Part shown: in pieces, positions 17,179-25,571 of the stretch
How positions within the stretch are numbered: position 1 is the first letter of the stretch
How the letters are laid out: each line of letters opens with the position of its first letter
Source of the DNA: JBGSYJ01 sp041748075
GTDB lineage: Bacteria; Acidobacteriota; Thermoanaerobaculia; Gp7-AA8
Reading direction: 5' to 3'
Length of the DNA stretch: 64,000 nt
NCBI GenBank assembly: GCA_041748075.1
Contig: JBGTDX010000081.1
Coordinates: forward strand, 1 to 64,000
Made by a program: the position numbers and the translations under genes
Notes under the pieces: generated by a model
Seen by the model: only the letters and a program-made list of their open reading frames with translations
What the model was told of the DNA's origin: nothing
The model's database searches: none

Positions 17179-19080
17179 TCAAATGGACGGCCGAGCAAGA
17201 ATTCGTGAGTGTAAATCCGCGTGATGCTGCCGCCACGTCCCGAACATCAACAGAGACCACAATCTGGACTCATGCGCAGAGTTACCGTTGCGGAATTCTG
17301 ACAAGGTACGATTAATGACTGCCTGCTCGAGCGGAGCCATGAGACGGGAGTCTCGAAGCGTGTCCTGCAAAACATCGCTTAAAGGTCCGCGCAGCCAAGA
17401 CGCCAGAGGTATGCCGAATCCCATCTTTCGCCTGTAGACGAACGGTGAGGCAAAATAACGCTCTGCCAGTTTCTTCAGGAGATACTTACCCTCGCCTCCT
17501 TGCACCTTGTACTGAACGGGCAAGGCGGCACAGAACTCGATCAATTCATGATCGAGCAGAGGTGATCTGGTTTCCAAACCGCAATGCATGGACGCTATGT
17601 CCATCTTAACCATCAGATCGCCGGGGAGATAAATGTGATTGTCCAGCCACAGCATGCGATCGATGGGATTTTCTGCCTTCGCAAATGCTCTTGTAAACCA
17701 CTCGGTGCGCCAGTCCCGGAGCAAGTATTTATCGCTTTGCGGCAGAAGCTCTGCGCGCTGCCGGTCGTTCCAGGCTGCGTCAAACATCAGAATCGACTGG
17801 ATCTCTGGAGCGACCAGCCGCATCAATGCCCTTCTGGCGACCCGCATCGTTATACTTTTTGCGCCCAGCAGTCGGGTCCCGAGTTCAGCGATCTGGCGCG
17901 CTGAAACAATCCCCCCCGCGATTCCCGCAGAAGTCAGAGCGTACTGTGGCAGTTGATATCGCGGGTAGCCGCCTAAAAGCTCATCGCCGCCATCACCGTT
18001 CAATGCAACGGTGACATGTCTACGGGCGGCCGCTGACACGTAAAAGGAGGGAATCGCAGAGGAGTCGGCGTAAGGTTCGCCATAGTGGCGAGCCAATGCC
18101 GGCAGGATATGCTCCACATCGCCCTTGACGATCTCCGGATGATGTGCCGTTTGGCACCGGTCCGCTGCAACTTGCGCCCACGGCAATTCATTAAAGGCTG
18201 CCTCATCGAAACCGATGCTGAAAGTTCGGACCGGCTCACCACTCAGCTTCGCCATTAGAGCCACAACCACGCTTGAATCGACACCGCCGCTGAGTAAAGC
18301 GCCCAACGGTACGTCTGCGATCATGCGCAAGCGGACGGCTTCGGTAAGCTTATCTTCCAGACCCTCTAATGCGTCCGCTTCGCTGATCTGAATTTTTCGA
18401 CGGTAGTCCACTTCCCAGTATTGCTGAAGCTTCATCCCTTCTCGGTCGATAATCGCATAGTGGGCAGGCGGAAGTTTCCTGATACCTCTATAGATGGTGT
18501 GCGGCGCTGGTATGAAGTGCAACTGGAGATAAAACTCGAGCGCCTCGACATCCAGAGAATCGTCCACCGCGGGATGGAATGCCAAAGGAGCAATCTCTGA
18601 GCAGAAGGCCAACCCGGTTGCGGTGAGCGCGTAGTTCAAAGGTTTCTTTCCGATCCTGTCACGAGCGATGAAGAGTTGCTGACGTCTCTCATCCCAGATC
18701 GCGATGGCGAACATCCCTCTGAGAAATTTCAGACAGTCATGCTGATAACGCCGGTAGAGAGCAAGAATCACTTCGGTGTCAGAATGTGAGGTGAACCGAT
18801 CACCATTCTTTTCGCAATCCTGTCGCAATGACTGAAAATTGTAGATCTCGCCATTAAAAACAATGACGTTCCCGGTAAGCGGATCGATCATGGGCTGGTG
18901 CGCTGCCGGACTGAGATCGATGATGCTCAAGCGAGCATGTCCCAGCGCACATATCCCGGTGGGAGAAGCCCAGAATCCTCTATCGTCAGGTCCGCGATGT
19001 ACGATTCCAGAAACCATCGTATCAACAACCTCGCGATTCGAAGGCGCTCCCCAGCTCAGTTCTCCAGCTATTCCGCAGAT
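17179..19080 (-). CDS. Asparagine synthase-type amidotransferase with no canonical start codon
   Basis: The protein is intact from TMVSGIVHRGPDDRGFW through GALLSGGVDSSVVVALM and ALNGDGGDELLGGYPRY to LWSLLMFGTW. The first ATG in frame (19017) would remove the catalytic N-terminus. Reading upstream in frame gives ICGIAGELSWGAPSNREVVD, that is, the family N-terminus with the expected Met replaced by Ile (codon ATC at 19080-19078) directly before the nucleophile Cys (TGC, 19077-19075). No ATG, GTG or TTG lies between this point and the upstream in-frame stop ten codons away; a CTG at 19095 is the only near-cognate alternative. Either AUC/CUG starts translation, the gene is recently inactivated, or the base is an error. 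A possible -35 TTGACT is at 19123-19118. Confidence 0.8.
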   Translation of the reverse strand: MCGIAGELSWGAPSNREVVDTMVSGIVHRGPDDRGFWASPTGICALGHARLSIIDLSPAAHQPMIDPLTGNVIVFNGEIYNFQSLRQDCEKNGDRFTSHSDTEVILALYRRYQHDCLKFLRGMFAIAIWDERRQQLFIARDRIGKKPLNYALTATGLAFCSEIAPLAFHPAVDDSLDVEALEFYLQLHFIPAPHTIYRGIRKLPPAHYAIIDREGMKLQQYWEVDYRRKIQISEADALEGLEDKLTEAVRLRMIADVPLGALLSGGVDSSVVVALMAKLSGEPVRTFSIGFDEAAFNELPWAQVAADRCQTAHHPEIVKGDVEHILPALARHYGEPYADSSAIPSFYVSAAARRHVTVALNGDGGDELLGGYPRYQLPQYALTSAGIAGGIVSARQIAELGTRLLGAKSITMRVARRALMRLVAPEIQSILMFDAAWNDRQRAELLPQSDKYLLRDWRTEWFTRAFAKAENPIDRMLWLDNHIYLPGDLMVKMDIASMHCGLETRSPLLDHELIEFCAALPVQYKVQGGEGKYLLKKLAERYFASPFVYRRKMGFGIPLASWLRGPLSDVLQDTLRDSRLMAPLEQAVINRTLSEFRNGNSAHESRLWSLLMFGTWRQHHADLHSRILARPSI

Positions 19081-19164
19081 ATTGCACCGTCCCAGGAAAT
19101 AATTGATTCACTCCAGCAGTCAATGGTCCGGTGCTGGCGAATTCAGTCTATGCGCAGTCGATTA

Positions 19165-19374
19165 TCAGTTGTAAGTACGGGAGGCTATTCGGAGCCGGGG
19201 ATCGCGATAGCTGCCGACTTCTGTCACCCGCCCGCAGCTGAACTCATAGACGAGGTCTGCGAGATGAAGCGTCGTCAATCGGTGCGCGATAACGATAGTC
19301 GTCTTCCCGCCGCTGCCGAACAACTGTCGAAGAAGCTTGATCACTTCCGAGTGCCTGCGCACCGCACGGACTCT
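19165..19374 (-). pseudogene. C-terminal scrap of an ABC transporter ATPase
   Basis: In the same frame as, and directly after, the stop of the tyrosine kinase gene, about 70 codons read RVRAVRRHSEVIKLLRQLFG, then GGKTTIVIAHRLTTLHLADL and a closing GRVTEVGSY. This is the H-loop region (TTIVIAHRL) and C-terminus of an MsbA/HlyB-type exporter ATPase. Walker A, signature and Walker B are missing. There is no independent start with a ribosome site, so it is a gene remnant, probably left when an exporter gene was deleted or replaced. The 84 bases down to the amidotransferase start hold a possible promoter. Confidence 0.75.
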
Positions 19375-21582
19375 TTATCCCGCTGCAACGCCTGTGGAGA
19401 CACCATCCGCGTACCGGGAATCGTAAGCCCCGTAGTATTCGGCGTACTCAACAGAAGTCTGCTCCAGATTGTTCAACAGTACGCCCAGGATCCAGACATT
19501 GCTCCTGAGCAACCGGTCTCGCACGTGGCTTACCCGATCGCGCGGGGTCTTGCCTCCGTACACGCATAAAACAACTCCATCCGCCTGATGTCCCAGAAGG
19601 ATCGCATCGGCGACAGGACCCACCGGGGGTGTATCGAGAATGATGTAGTCGTACGTGGTGATCGCCAGTTCGAGAAATCGCTTCATCGCATCGGATGAAA
19701 GAAGCCCCGACGGATTGGGAGAGCTCGGGCCGGAGGGAACGACAAACAGTCCAGGCACATTCGACGACACGGCCACGGAGGCAGGATCGGCGTTCTCTGC
19801 GAGAACAGAGACGAGCCCTGTGCGATTCGAGAGCGAAAAGACCTCATGCACCCTCGGGCGGTGGAGGTCGGCATCGATCAGCAGCACGCGCTTGTCCAGC
19901 TGCGCCAGAACGACGGCGAGATTGACAGCGGTTGTCGTCTTCCCCTCGCCGGGCTGCACCGAAGTGACTGCGATCGTCTTCAGCCCTCCGGCGCGCGACA
20001 GCAGAAGGGAAGTGCGGAAGCTCCGATAGGCCTCCGCCACCGTCGATCTCGGTTGCGTCTGAGGGAGCAGCTCAATCGAACCAGTCTCCTCCGGCTGGAG
20101 CCCGAGCTTCTTTCGCTTCCTTCGATAGGCGTAGGACGATTTACGATTCTCAGCCAGTGCCGGAATGATGCCCAGCGCCGGCACACCGAGCAGCCGTTCG
20201 ACCTGAGCGGTCGACCGGAGGCTCCGGTCGAGATACTCCAGTCCGAACGCCAGCCCGAGGCTGAGAAGAAGTCCGCCCATCAGCCCCGCCGCCGCATTCA
20301 ACTTGTACGACGGGCGAAACCGGTATCTCGGGACCAAAGCCTTGTCGACGATGTGGACATGAGAGGCCCTCTCCCCGCTCTGGATCTCGGACGACACTTC
20401 CGTCTCAGCCTGCCGCTTGAGCAGCGTGTCGAGGAGTTCCCGCTTCGTTCCCACCTCCGCCTGGAGGTTGTTGTATTCGATGGCGTTGCTGTTCATCGTC
20501 ATCGCTTCGTTCGTCTGACCTTCGAGTACTGCCTTGAGACTCTGCTCGCGCCGGAGCGCAGTCTGGTAGTCCGTTCGCGCATTGTCTCTCGCCTTCGATA
20601 CCGTCTCCTGAATTACCGTCTGAAGATTTTGCCTGCTCTCTTCGATCTGCACTCTCGCCTGCTGCATCGCGGGCCACGTTGGTTTATAGATACTCAGCTT
20701 TTCGGCATAGTCGCGCTCGAGCCGGGCGAGATCGGTGCGTAGTTGCGATACGAGACCCGACAGGTTGTCCGCAATGGTCTCCGGCCGTGAGTTCTGCAGC
20801 TGGTAATAGCGCGCTTCCTTCGCGACACGGTCCGCCACGGCCGCGGCATAGTCCCTGTTGAAGCTCTCGAGCTTCTGCATCGTCGCATTCGAGCCGGGGT
20901 CTATGGAGATGATGTCTTTCTGCCTGCCGTACGCCTGCAGCTCCTGCTCTTTCAGCTGTACCTCTCCCCGGAGCTGTTGGATCTGGGCGTTGAGAGAGCG
21001 GCTCGTCTGGCCGACCGCCGAACTGCGAGACTCGAGAGTCCAGTCGATGTACGCTTCGGCGACCGCGTTGGCCATGTCAGCCGCGAGCTTCGGGTCGGAT
21101 TGAACGACCGAGAGCTCGACCAGATTGGTCCCTCTGCGCGGTTGCGTCTGAATGCTCTGCTGAACCTTCTCGACAGCGACCTCCTTGTCCAGAGAGACTG
21201 CGTCTTTACTGCGGAAGAATCCACTGCGCTGCGATGCAAAATTGGGATTGGCGGTCAGGCGCAAACGATTCACGACGCGTGTCGCCACTTCTCTGCTTCG
21301 AATCAGGTCACGCTGCGTCGGCAGAAACTCCGGATCATAGGTAATCGGCGCCCTTGCCAGGTCGAGAATCGGCGCCTGCTCCCGGGAAAGATTGAGCAGG
21401 ACGGTGGCGCGATAGAAAGGTGGCGACAGGACTGAAATCAGCGCGGCGGCTGCGAGCCCCAGCAGAATCCCGAAGAGGATCAGGCGGCGCCGTTTCACGA
21501 TCACCTGCCAGTACTCGGCCAGCTGGACGCCGGAATCGGACCCCTGAATTACACGCGCAGACAGCTCTGACTCGACAGCCAT
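19375..21582 (-). CDS. Polysaccharide co-polymerase / tyrosine autokinase (Wzc/GumC-like)
   Basis: 735 residues. An N-terminal Wzz domain begins after EYWQVIVKRRRLILFGILLG (first membrane helix near 33-53), a long periplasmic coiled coil spans roughly 150-390, and a second helix lies near 425-445. The BY-kinase domain follows: Walker A PGEGKTT near 542-548, Walker A' VLLIDADLHRPR near 569-580, Walker B YIILDTPP near 652. The tail carries Tyr at about 713, 716, 717, 720 and 724, the usual autophosphorylation cluster. It controls chain length and export with the Wza-like protein encoded immediately upstream (one base between stop and start). Confidence 0.93.
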   Translation of the reverse strand: MAVESELSARVIQGSDSGVQLAEYWQVIVKRRRLILFGILLGLAAAALISVLSPPFYRATVLLNLSREQAPILDLARAPITYDPEFLPTQRDLIRSREVATRVVNRLRLTANPNFASQRSGFFRSKDAVSLDKEVAVEKVQQSIQTQPRRGTNLVELSVVQSDPKLAADMANAVAEAYIDWTLESRSSAVGQTSRSLNAQIQQLRGEVQLKEQELQAYGRQKDIISIDPGSNATMQKLESFNRDYAAAVADRVAKEARYYQLQNSRPETIADNLSGLVSQLRTDLARLERDYAEKLSIYKPTWPAMQQARVQIEESRQNLQTVIQETVSKARDNARTDYQTALRREQSLKAVLEGQTNEAMTMNSNAIEYNNLQAEVGTKRELLDTLLKRQAETEVSSEIQSGERASHVHIVDKALVPRYRFRPSYKLNAAAGLMGGLLLSLGLAFGLEYLDRSLRSTAQVERLLGVPALGIIPALAENRKSSYAYRRKRKKLGLQPEETGSIELLPQTQPRSTVAEAYRSFRTSLLLSRAGGLKTIAVTSVQPGEGKTTTAVNLAVVLAQLDKRVLLIDADLHRPRVHEVFSLSNRTGLVSVLAENADPASVAVSSNVPGLFVVPSGPSSPNPSGLLSSDAMKRFLELAITTYDYIILDTPPVGPVADAILLGHQADGVVLCVYGGKTPRDRVSHVRDRLLRSNVWILGVLLNNLEQTSVEYAEYYGAYDSRYADGVSTGVAAG

Positions 21583-21583
21583 C

Positions 21584-22429
21584 TCAGAAGAACGACTGTT
21601 TGACGATCACCACGTCATCCGATCGAAGCTCCGGATCATTGATCCGACCTGCGATCAAAGCCCGGTAGTCGACCGTCATATCCACGTCCTGCCCGTCAGG
21701 CCCACGCCGCGTGATGATGATTTTTCTCGCCGCCCGATCCGTCAGGCCCCCGGCCTTCGCGATGACCGAGAGCAGACTGATCCGGTCGTCGCTGTCGAAC
21801 TCCAGCGCACCCGGCGTCCGCACTTCGCCAATGCAGAACACCTTCACGATCGTCCTCGCCGGAACGTTCACGATGTCCGAAGGAAAGACCGGGATGTTCC
21901 ACTCGCTCGACGACGCGCGGAACAGTTCATCTTTGGGAACCTCGATCACCGTCGAGTCGCCGTCGGTCGCGGACCGGATGACGAAAATCTTTTTTCCCGC
22001 ATCCGGCGTCAGTCCACCGGCCGCAGAGATCGCCTGAAGAAGCGTATAGCGACCCGAGACGTTCAGCGATCCCGGACGCGCCACGGCCCCGAGAATCGAG
22101 AGCGGCTTGTTCGCGTATTCCCTGATCACAATCGAGACGTTCGCCCGGTTCACGTACTCCGCCCGCAGGAGAGCGGAAAGACGTTCATTCGCCTCCACCG
22201 CTGTGAGGCCGTTGACCGAGAATTCGCCGATCATCGGCAGGTCGATCGTGCCGTTCTCTTTGACCCGGCGCTCGACATTCATCTCCGGAATCTCCAGAAC
22301 CCGGATCTCAATGAGGTCTTTCGGACCGATCGTGTAGTCTCCCTCCTGCGCAACGAGAGACACGGCCGTCGCAGAAGTAATGCAGATGAGCAGAATAAGC
22401 TGAGCAATCCGAGCTGGGGGGCGATTCAT
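21584..22429 (-). CDS. Polysaccharide export protein (Wza-like, Poly_export + SLBB)
   Basis: 281 residues. A signal peptide (hydrophobic 9-27, ending SLVAQ) has no lipobox cysteine, so it appears non-lipidated. GDYTIGPKDLIEIRVLEIPE opens the polysaccharide export domain; two SLBB-type repeats follow (ILGAVARPGSLNVSGRYTLL and FCIGEVRTPGALEFDSDDRI, each with an AAGGLT or KAGGLT block). It is expected to form the periplasmic/outer-membrane channel with the Wzc-like kinase. The start overlaps the stop of the barrel gene by four bases and the stop is one base from the kinase ATG: one operon. Confidence 0.92.
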   Translation of the reverse strand: MNRPPARIAQLILLICITSATAVSLVAQEGDYTIGPKDLIEIRVLEIPEMNVERRVKENGTIDLPMIGEFSVNGLTAVEANERLSALLRAEYVNRANVSIVIREYANKPLSILGAVARPGSLNVSGRYTLLQAISAAGGLTPDAGKKIFVIRSATDGDSTVIEVPKDELFRASSSEWNIPVFPSDIVNVPARTIVKVFCIGEVRTPGALEFDSDDRISLLSVIAKAGGLTDRAARKIIITRRGPDGQDVDMTVDYRALIAGRINDPELRSDDVVIVKQSFF

Positions 22430-23727
22430 CCGGGGAAGTCTCCTGTGAGAGTTATGCCGCCAATGGTCAGGCCGGTCACCACATCGAGCGTGGTCCGGTC
22501 GAAGAGATCGATATTCGAGTCATACTCCGATTGGGAAACGAAAATCCGCAATTCCACATTCCTCCGGATTCTGAAGTCCAGCCCCGCCCCATACCGGCTC
22601 ACTTCGTCTTCCCGCCTCAAATTCTCAGGGACAGCCCCCGTTCCACTTCGATAATCGTCCGTCCCGATCTCGCCGGACGCTCGCAGGCGCAACCGCTGTC
22701 CCACGCGCACGACCGTCCCGATTCCATGGTGATTTCCGAGGACAAACGGCGTTTCAGGAGAGAGCGCATACGCGATCGCTCTCCTCCCGAAAAAGTGCAT
22801 CTCGATCGGTCCCCTGGTCGCCAGCGCAGCGAAGTATGAACCGACGGTATCGTCGAATGGCTCGATCATCGAGCCGCCGTCCGGCTCGATCCGCCGCTGG
22901 CCGACGGTTAAATTCAGGTAGCTCCGTGGTCTTTCGTAATGAACTCCCAGCAGTACGGCTTCGCTGCGATTGTCCCGCTCGGCAGGCTGTTCGGCGAATT
23001 CCGAGCGCGCCTGTTCTGCGGCAAGCGTAAAATCGAGAAACGAGGTCAGCCGATAGCGGATGCCGGCGCGAAGCGCCGTGTCATCCCGGTCGAGAAGCGA
23101 CGCGAGGGAAACGAGCCCGCCTGCTCCCTCATTCTCATGCTCGTGGCTCTCTGCTCGCGCGCTGGCAAAAAGCGAAAAATAGCCGGAAAGATCGAGCTCG
23201 GCATCCACTCCATACCAGGTGAGATCGCGAACGACCTCCAGGTCGGTTTCAGAGCTGGGCGCAGCAAGTCCTTCCGAAGTTCCGAGATCAGCCTCGACCG
23301 TCAGCCGGTTGAAAAGGGCAATGGCGGAAACGTCATACGTACCACCGACGAAGCGTCGCTCTGGAAGCTCGGCCGACCATGTGTAATCCGGAAGGACGGT
23401 CCCGCGGATGTAGGCTTTCGGCCCGAACGGGAGAATCCAGCGGGTGCCCGCCGCCACCGTTGCGCCATAGTCTTCTACCTTTTCTTCATCCTCGTCGAGG
23501 GTACCGTAGACATTGTCGGTGTAGCGGATGTTCCGGAAGAGCAATTGTGGCTGGAGACGAAAAGGACCCAGCCGGAGGGAGGAGGCCTCCAGTTCCCGGC
23601 GGATCTGCTCCTCAGGAGTAACCAGGCGCTCCCGCGGCACGACATCCGAGGTCAGTTGCGCCACGACAGACGGTGCCAGCGTCAGAACGAGCAAGGCGAA
23701 AAAGGTACGCAAAATGCTCAGATTCAA
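22426..23727 (-). CDS. Outer-membrane beta-barrel protein of the export operon
   Basis: 433 residues with a signal peptide (about 1-23, ending SVVAQ). After a short linker the protein alternates hydrophobic and polar residues in pairs of strands (FRLQPQLLFRNIRYTDNVYG, then AYIRGTVLPDYTWSAEL, then VELRIFVSQSEYDSNIDLF), the pattern of a large outer-membrane barrel as in the BBP2 group often found beside Wza/Wzc genes. The role is probably polymer passage or anchoring at the outer membrane. First gene of the barrel-Wza-Wzc operon, with its promoter in the divergent 23728-24038 space. Confidence 0.8.
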   Translation of the reverse strand: MNLSILRTFFALLVLTLAPSVVAQLTSDVVPRERLVTPEEQIRRELEASSLRLGPFRLQPQLLFRNIRYTDNVYGTLDEDEEKVEDYGATVAAGTRWILPFGPKAYIRGTVLPDYTWSAELPERRFVGGTYDVSAIALFNRLTVEADLGTSEGLAAPSSETDLEVVRDLTWYGVDAELDLSGYFSLFASARAESHEHENEGAGGLVSLASLLDRDDTALRAGIRYRLTSFLDFTLAAEQARSEFAEQPAERDNRSEAVLLGVHYERPRSYLNLTVGQRRIEPDGGSMIEPFDDTVGSYFAALATRGPIEMHFFGRRAIAYALSPETPFVLGNHHGIGTVVRVGQRLRLRASGEIGTDDYRSGTGAVPENLRREDEVSRYGAGLDFRIRRNVELRIFVSQSEYDSNIDLFDRTTLDVVTGLTIGGITLTGDFPG

Positions 23728-24038
23728 GGAGTTCCTCGGAACGGATGTCGGACAGTCAAGTGAGTTTACCCCCAGCGGGCGGAAATTGTCGAATTCGTGA
23801 CTTCCGAATCATTCCAGTATCCGCGCATTCAGCAGCCGCCGCTACGCCCCGGCAAGCTCCTCCTTCGACGCGTCCCATGTCCTGCAGCCATGTTTCTCGG
23901 GAAGTTTCGTCCAGCCTCGACAGCGGAATTTCGCCCAACAGCAGCGTAGCCGATTCATACATTTGTATACGATACAGATTTGAATGGATAATCATCTGGC
24001 TGTGACACTGGAACGGCTACGTCAGGCTCCATAAATTC
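23728..24038. other. Divergent intergenic region, no gene seen
   Basis: 311 bases between the barrel gene (-) and the GT39-like gene (+). No open frame resembles a protein. The stretch near 23951-23995 is markedly AT-rich (ATACATTTGTATACGATACA within it) and is the best candidate for divergent promoters; I cannot assign -35/-10 boxes with confidence. Confidence 0.5.
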
Positions 24039-25367
24039 ATGAATCGATCTGGGATCCGAAAACCTCTTCGATGCTCAGCAGCTGTAGTACTGCTCGGTCT
24101 CATGTACTTGGCTGGCGCAACATACCAAGGGTTCCAGGTAAACGTAGATATGGAGGAGGTAGATCAATCGGCTTACATGAATTATGCGAAGGGAATAAGC
24201 GCAGGCGGCTACGCATACAGAGGTGACAGGAACCGGATGCCTGTTTACCCCTTCCTTCAGTCCCTGTTCCATCATCAGGAGATGTCCGACGAGGAGTATT
24301 TTCGGAGGGGAAAGACGGTAAACATCGTTCTGTCGGTGGTTCTCCTCGTCATGATCTTCGCAGTTCTGCGAAAACGGATCGGAGAACCCGGAGCAACCGC
24401 TTTAACGCTTATTACAGCCTTTACGCTTTTCATGTTCAGGGCAGGTTGGTTTCAAGCCGAGCTGCTGTACTATTTCCTCAGCTTTCTATTATTCATACTT
24501 TATCTGGACACGCTCCGAAGCCCGACATATCTAAGGGCCGCGGCGATTGGCGTTCTTGCCGGAGTGGCACACCTCACGAAGGCTTCCGTCCTGCCGGGTC
24601 TGACTCTATTTGTGGTTTGTCTGGGCATTCGCGTGGGGGTTTCGTTAGCGAGACGGCACGCAGCGAACAAGCCGCAGCTGATTATGGCGCCTCTACTGGT
24701 GCTCGCTCTGTTTCTCGGGGTAATCTACCCATACATTTCCACGAGTAAGCAATACTTCGGGCATTACTTTTACAATGTAAACAGCACGTTCTACATGTGG
24801 TATGACTCATGGGATGAGGCCAAAAGGGGTACGAATGCTCATGGTGACACGGTTTCGTGGCCCAAGATGCCCGCCGACCAGATTCCGTCCTTCGCCCGCT
24901 ATCTCCAGCAACATACGCCTTCTCAGATAGCTTACAGGATCGGTCGAGGGTTTCTCATTGTGGGATATGTAGCATGGTTGTCGCATGGATATCTGACCTA
25001 CGTCTTTCTCTTCAGTTGCTTCGCCATTCTTCTTCTGATTCAGCATCGCGAGGAACTAGGGAGCCTCGCCGATCCGGACAGCTCGATTCTTGTCCTTTTT
25101 GTAGCTCTTTATTTTGCGGCTTACCTCTTTCTCTATATCTGGTACACACCTATAGCCGGCGGTCCTCGTCTTACTCAGTCATTGTTCCTACCGTTTATGT
25201 ACGCAGTTGCTCGCCTGAGCATCCATGCGGATTCACGTCAGTTCTGCGTTCACATTGCCCGCGTCCGGATTTCATGGACCGCCTTTCAGTACTACACTCT
25301 TTCCATTCTGTGCATTGATCTGCTGTTCAAACTCCCAGGGAAGCTCACGCTTTTGGCAGGTAACTGA
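24039..25367 (+). CDS. Membrane glycosyltransferase, GT39/ArnT-like (GT-C fold)
   Basis: 442 residues with about 10-12 helices. VDMEEVDQSAYMNYAKGISA followed by RGDRNRMPVYPFLQSLF is the first periplasmic loop of GT-C enzymes, with the acidic residues that bind the lipid-phosphate sugar and the R-x-P-x-Y-P block typical of PMT_2/ArnT. Such proteins transfer a sugar from a polyprenyl phosphate to a lipid or glycan on the periplasmic side. It is AT-richer than the adjacent - strand genes, which suggests a separate origin. It stands alone on the + strand, convergent with the 543-aa protein gene. Confidence 0.78.
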   Translation: MNRSGIRKPLRCSAAVVLLGLMYLAGATYQGFQVNVDMEEVDQSAYMNYAKGISAGGYAYRGDRNRMPVYPFLQSLFHHQEMSDEEYFRRGKTVNIVLSVVLLVMIFAVLRKRIGEPGATALTLITAFTLFMFRAGWFQAELLYYFLSFLLFILYLDTLRSPTYLRAAAIGVLAGVAHLTKASVLPGLTLFVVCLGIRVGVSLARRHAANKPQLIMAPLLVLALFLGVIYPYISTSKQYFGHYFYNVNSTFYMWYDSWDEAKRGTNAHGDTVSWPKMPADQIPSFARYLQQHTPSQIAYRIGRGFLIVGYVAWLSHGYLTYVFLFSCFAILLLIQHREELGSLADPDSSILVLFVALYFAAYLFLYIWYTPIAGGPRLTQSLFLPFMYAVARLSIHADSRQFCVHIARVRISWTAFQYYTLSILCIDLLFKLPGKLTLLAGN

Positions 25368-25424
25368 GAGTAAACTCGCTCACACCAATCGTCATTCGAC
25401 AAAGGTGTTGGTCGGTTAACGACA

Positions 25425-25451
25425 GCGAAAGCGGTAGGAGGCTTTTTTCGC
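25425..25451 (+). terminator. Possible intrinsic terminator after the GT39-like gene
   Basis: GCGAAAGC (25425-25432), an eight-base loop, then GCTTTTTTCGC (25441-25451), giving a short imperfect stem and a T-run on the + strand, 58 bases after the stop at 25367. Stem quality is modest. Confidence 0.35.
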
Positions 25452-25571
25452 AGCCGTTCACGATCACGTAAGAGATGACTCGAGATCCGGGACCAGCGCA
25501 AACTTCCGCTCCCTGAAAGCCTCGTTACCAGGTTCTCCCCATCGAACCGATCCCCGGGCTAAATTACCGGA

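Noticed and set aside
19375..23727. Exosortase (XrtA) type polysaccharide locus
   Set aside because: AsnB, deacetylase and Wzc are compatible companions, but no exosortase, PEP-CTERM protein or PrsT-like gene is seen in the window, so the link stays only a question.
23728..24038. JUMPstart/ops-type antitermination element before the polysaccharide operons
   Set aside because: I looked for GGCGGTAGCGT-like sequence in the main divergent spaces and found no match.
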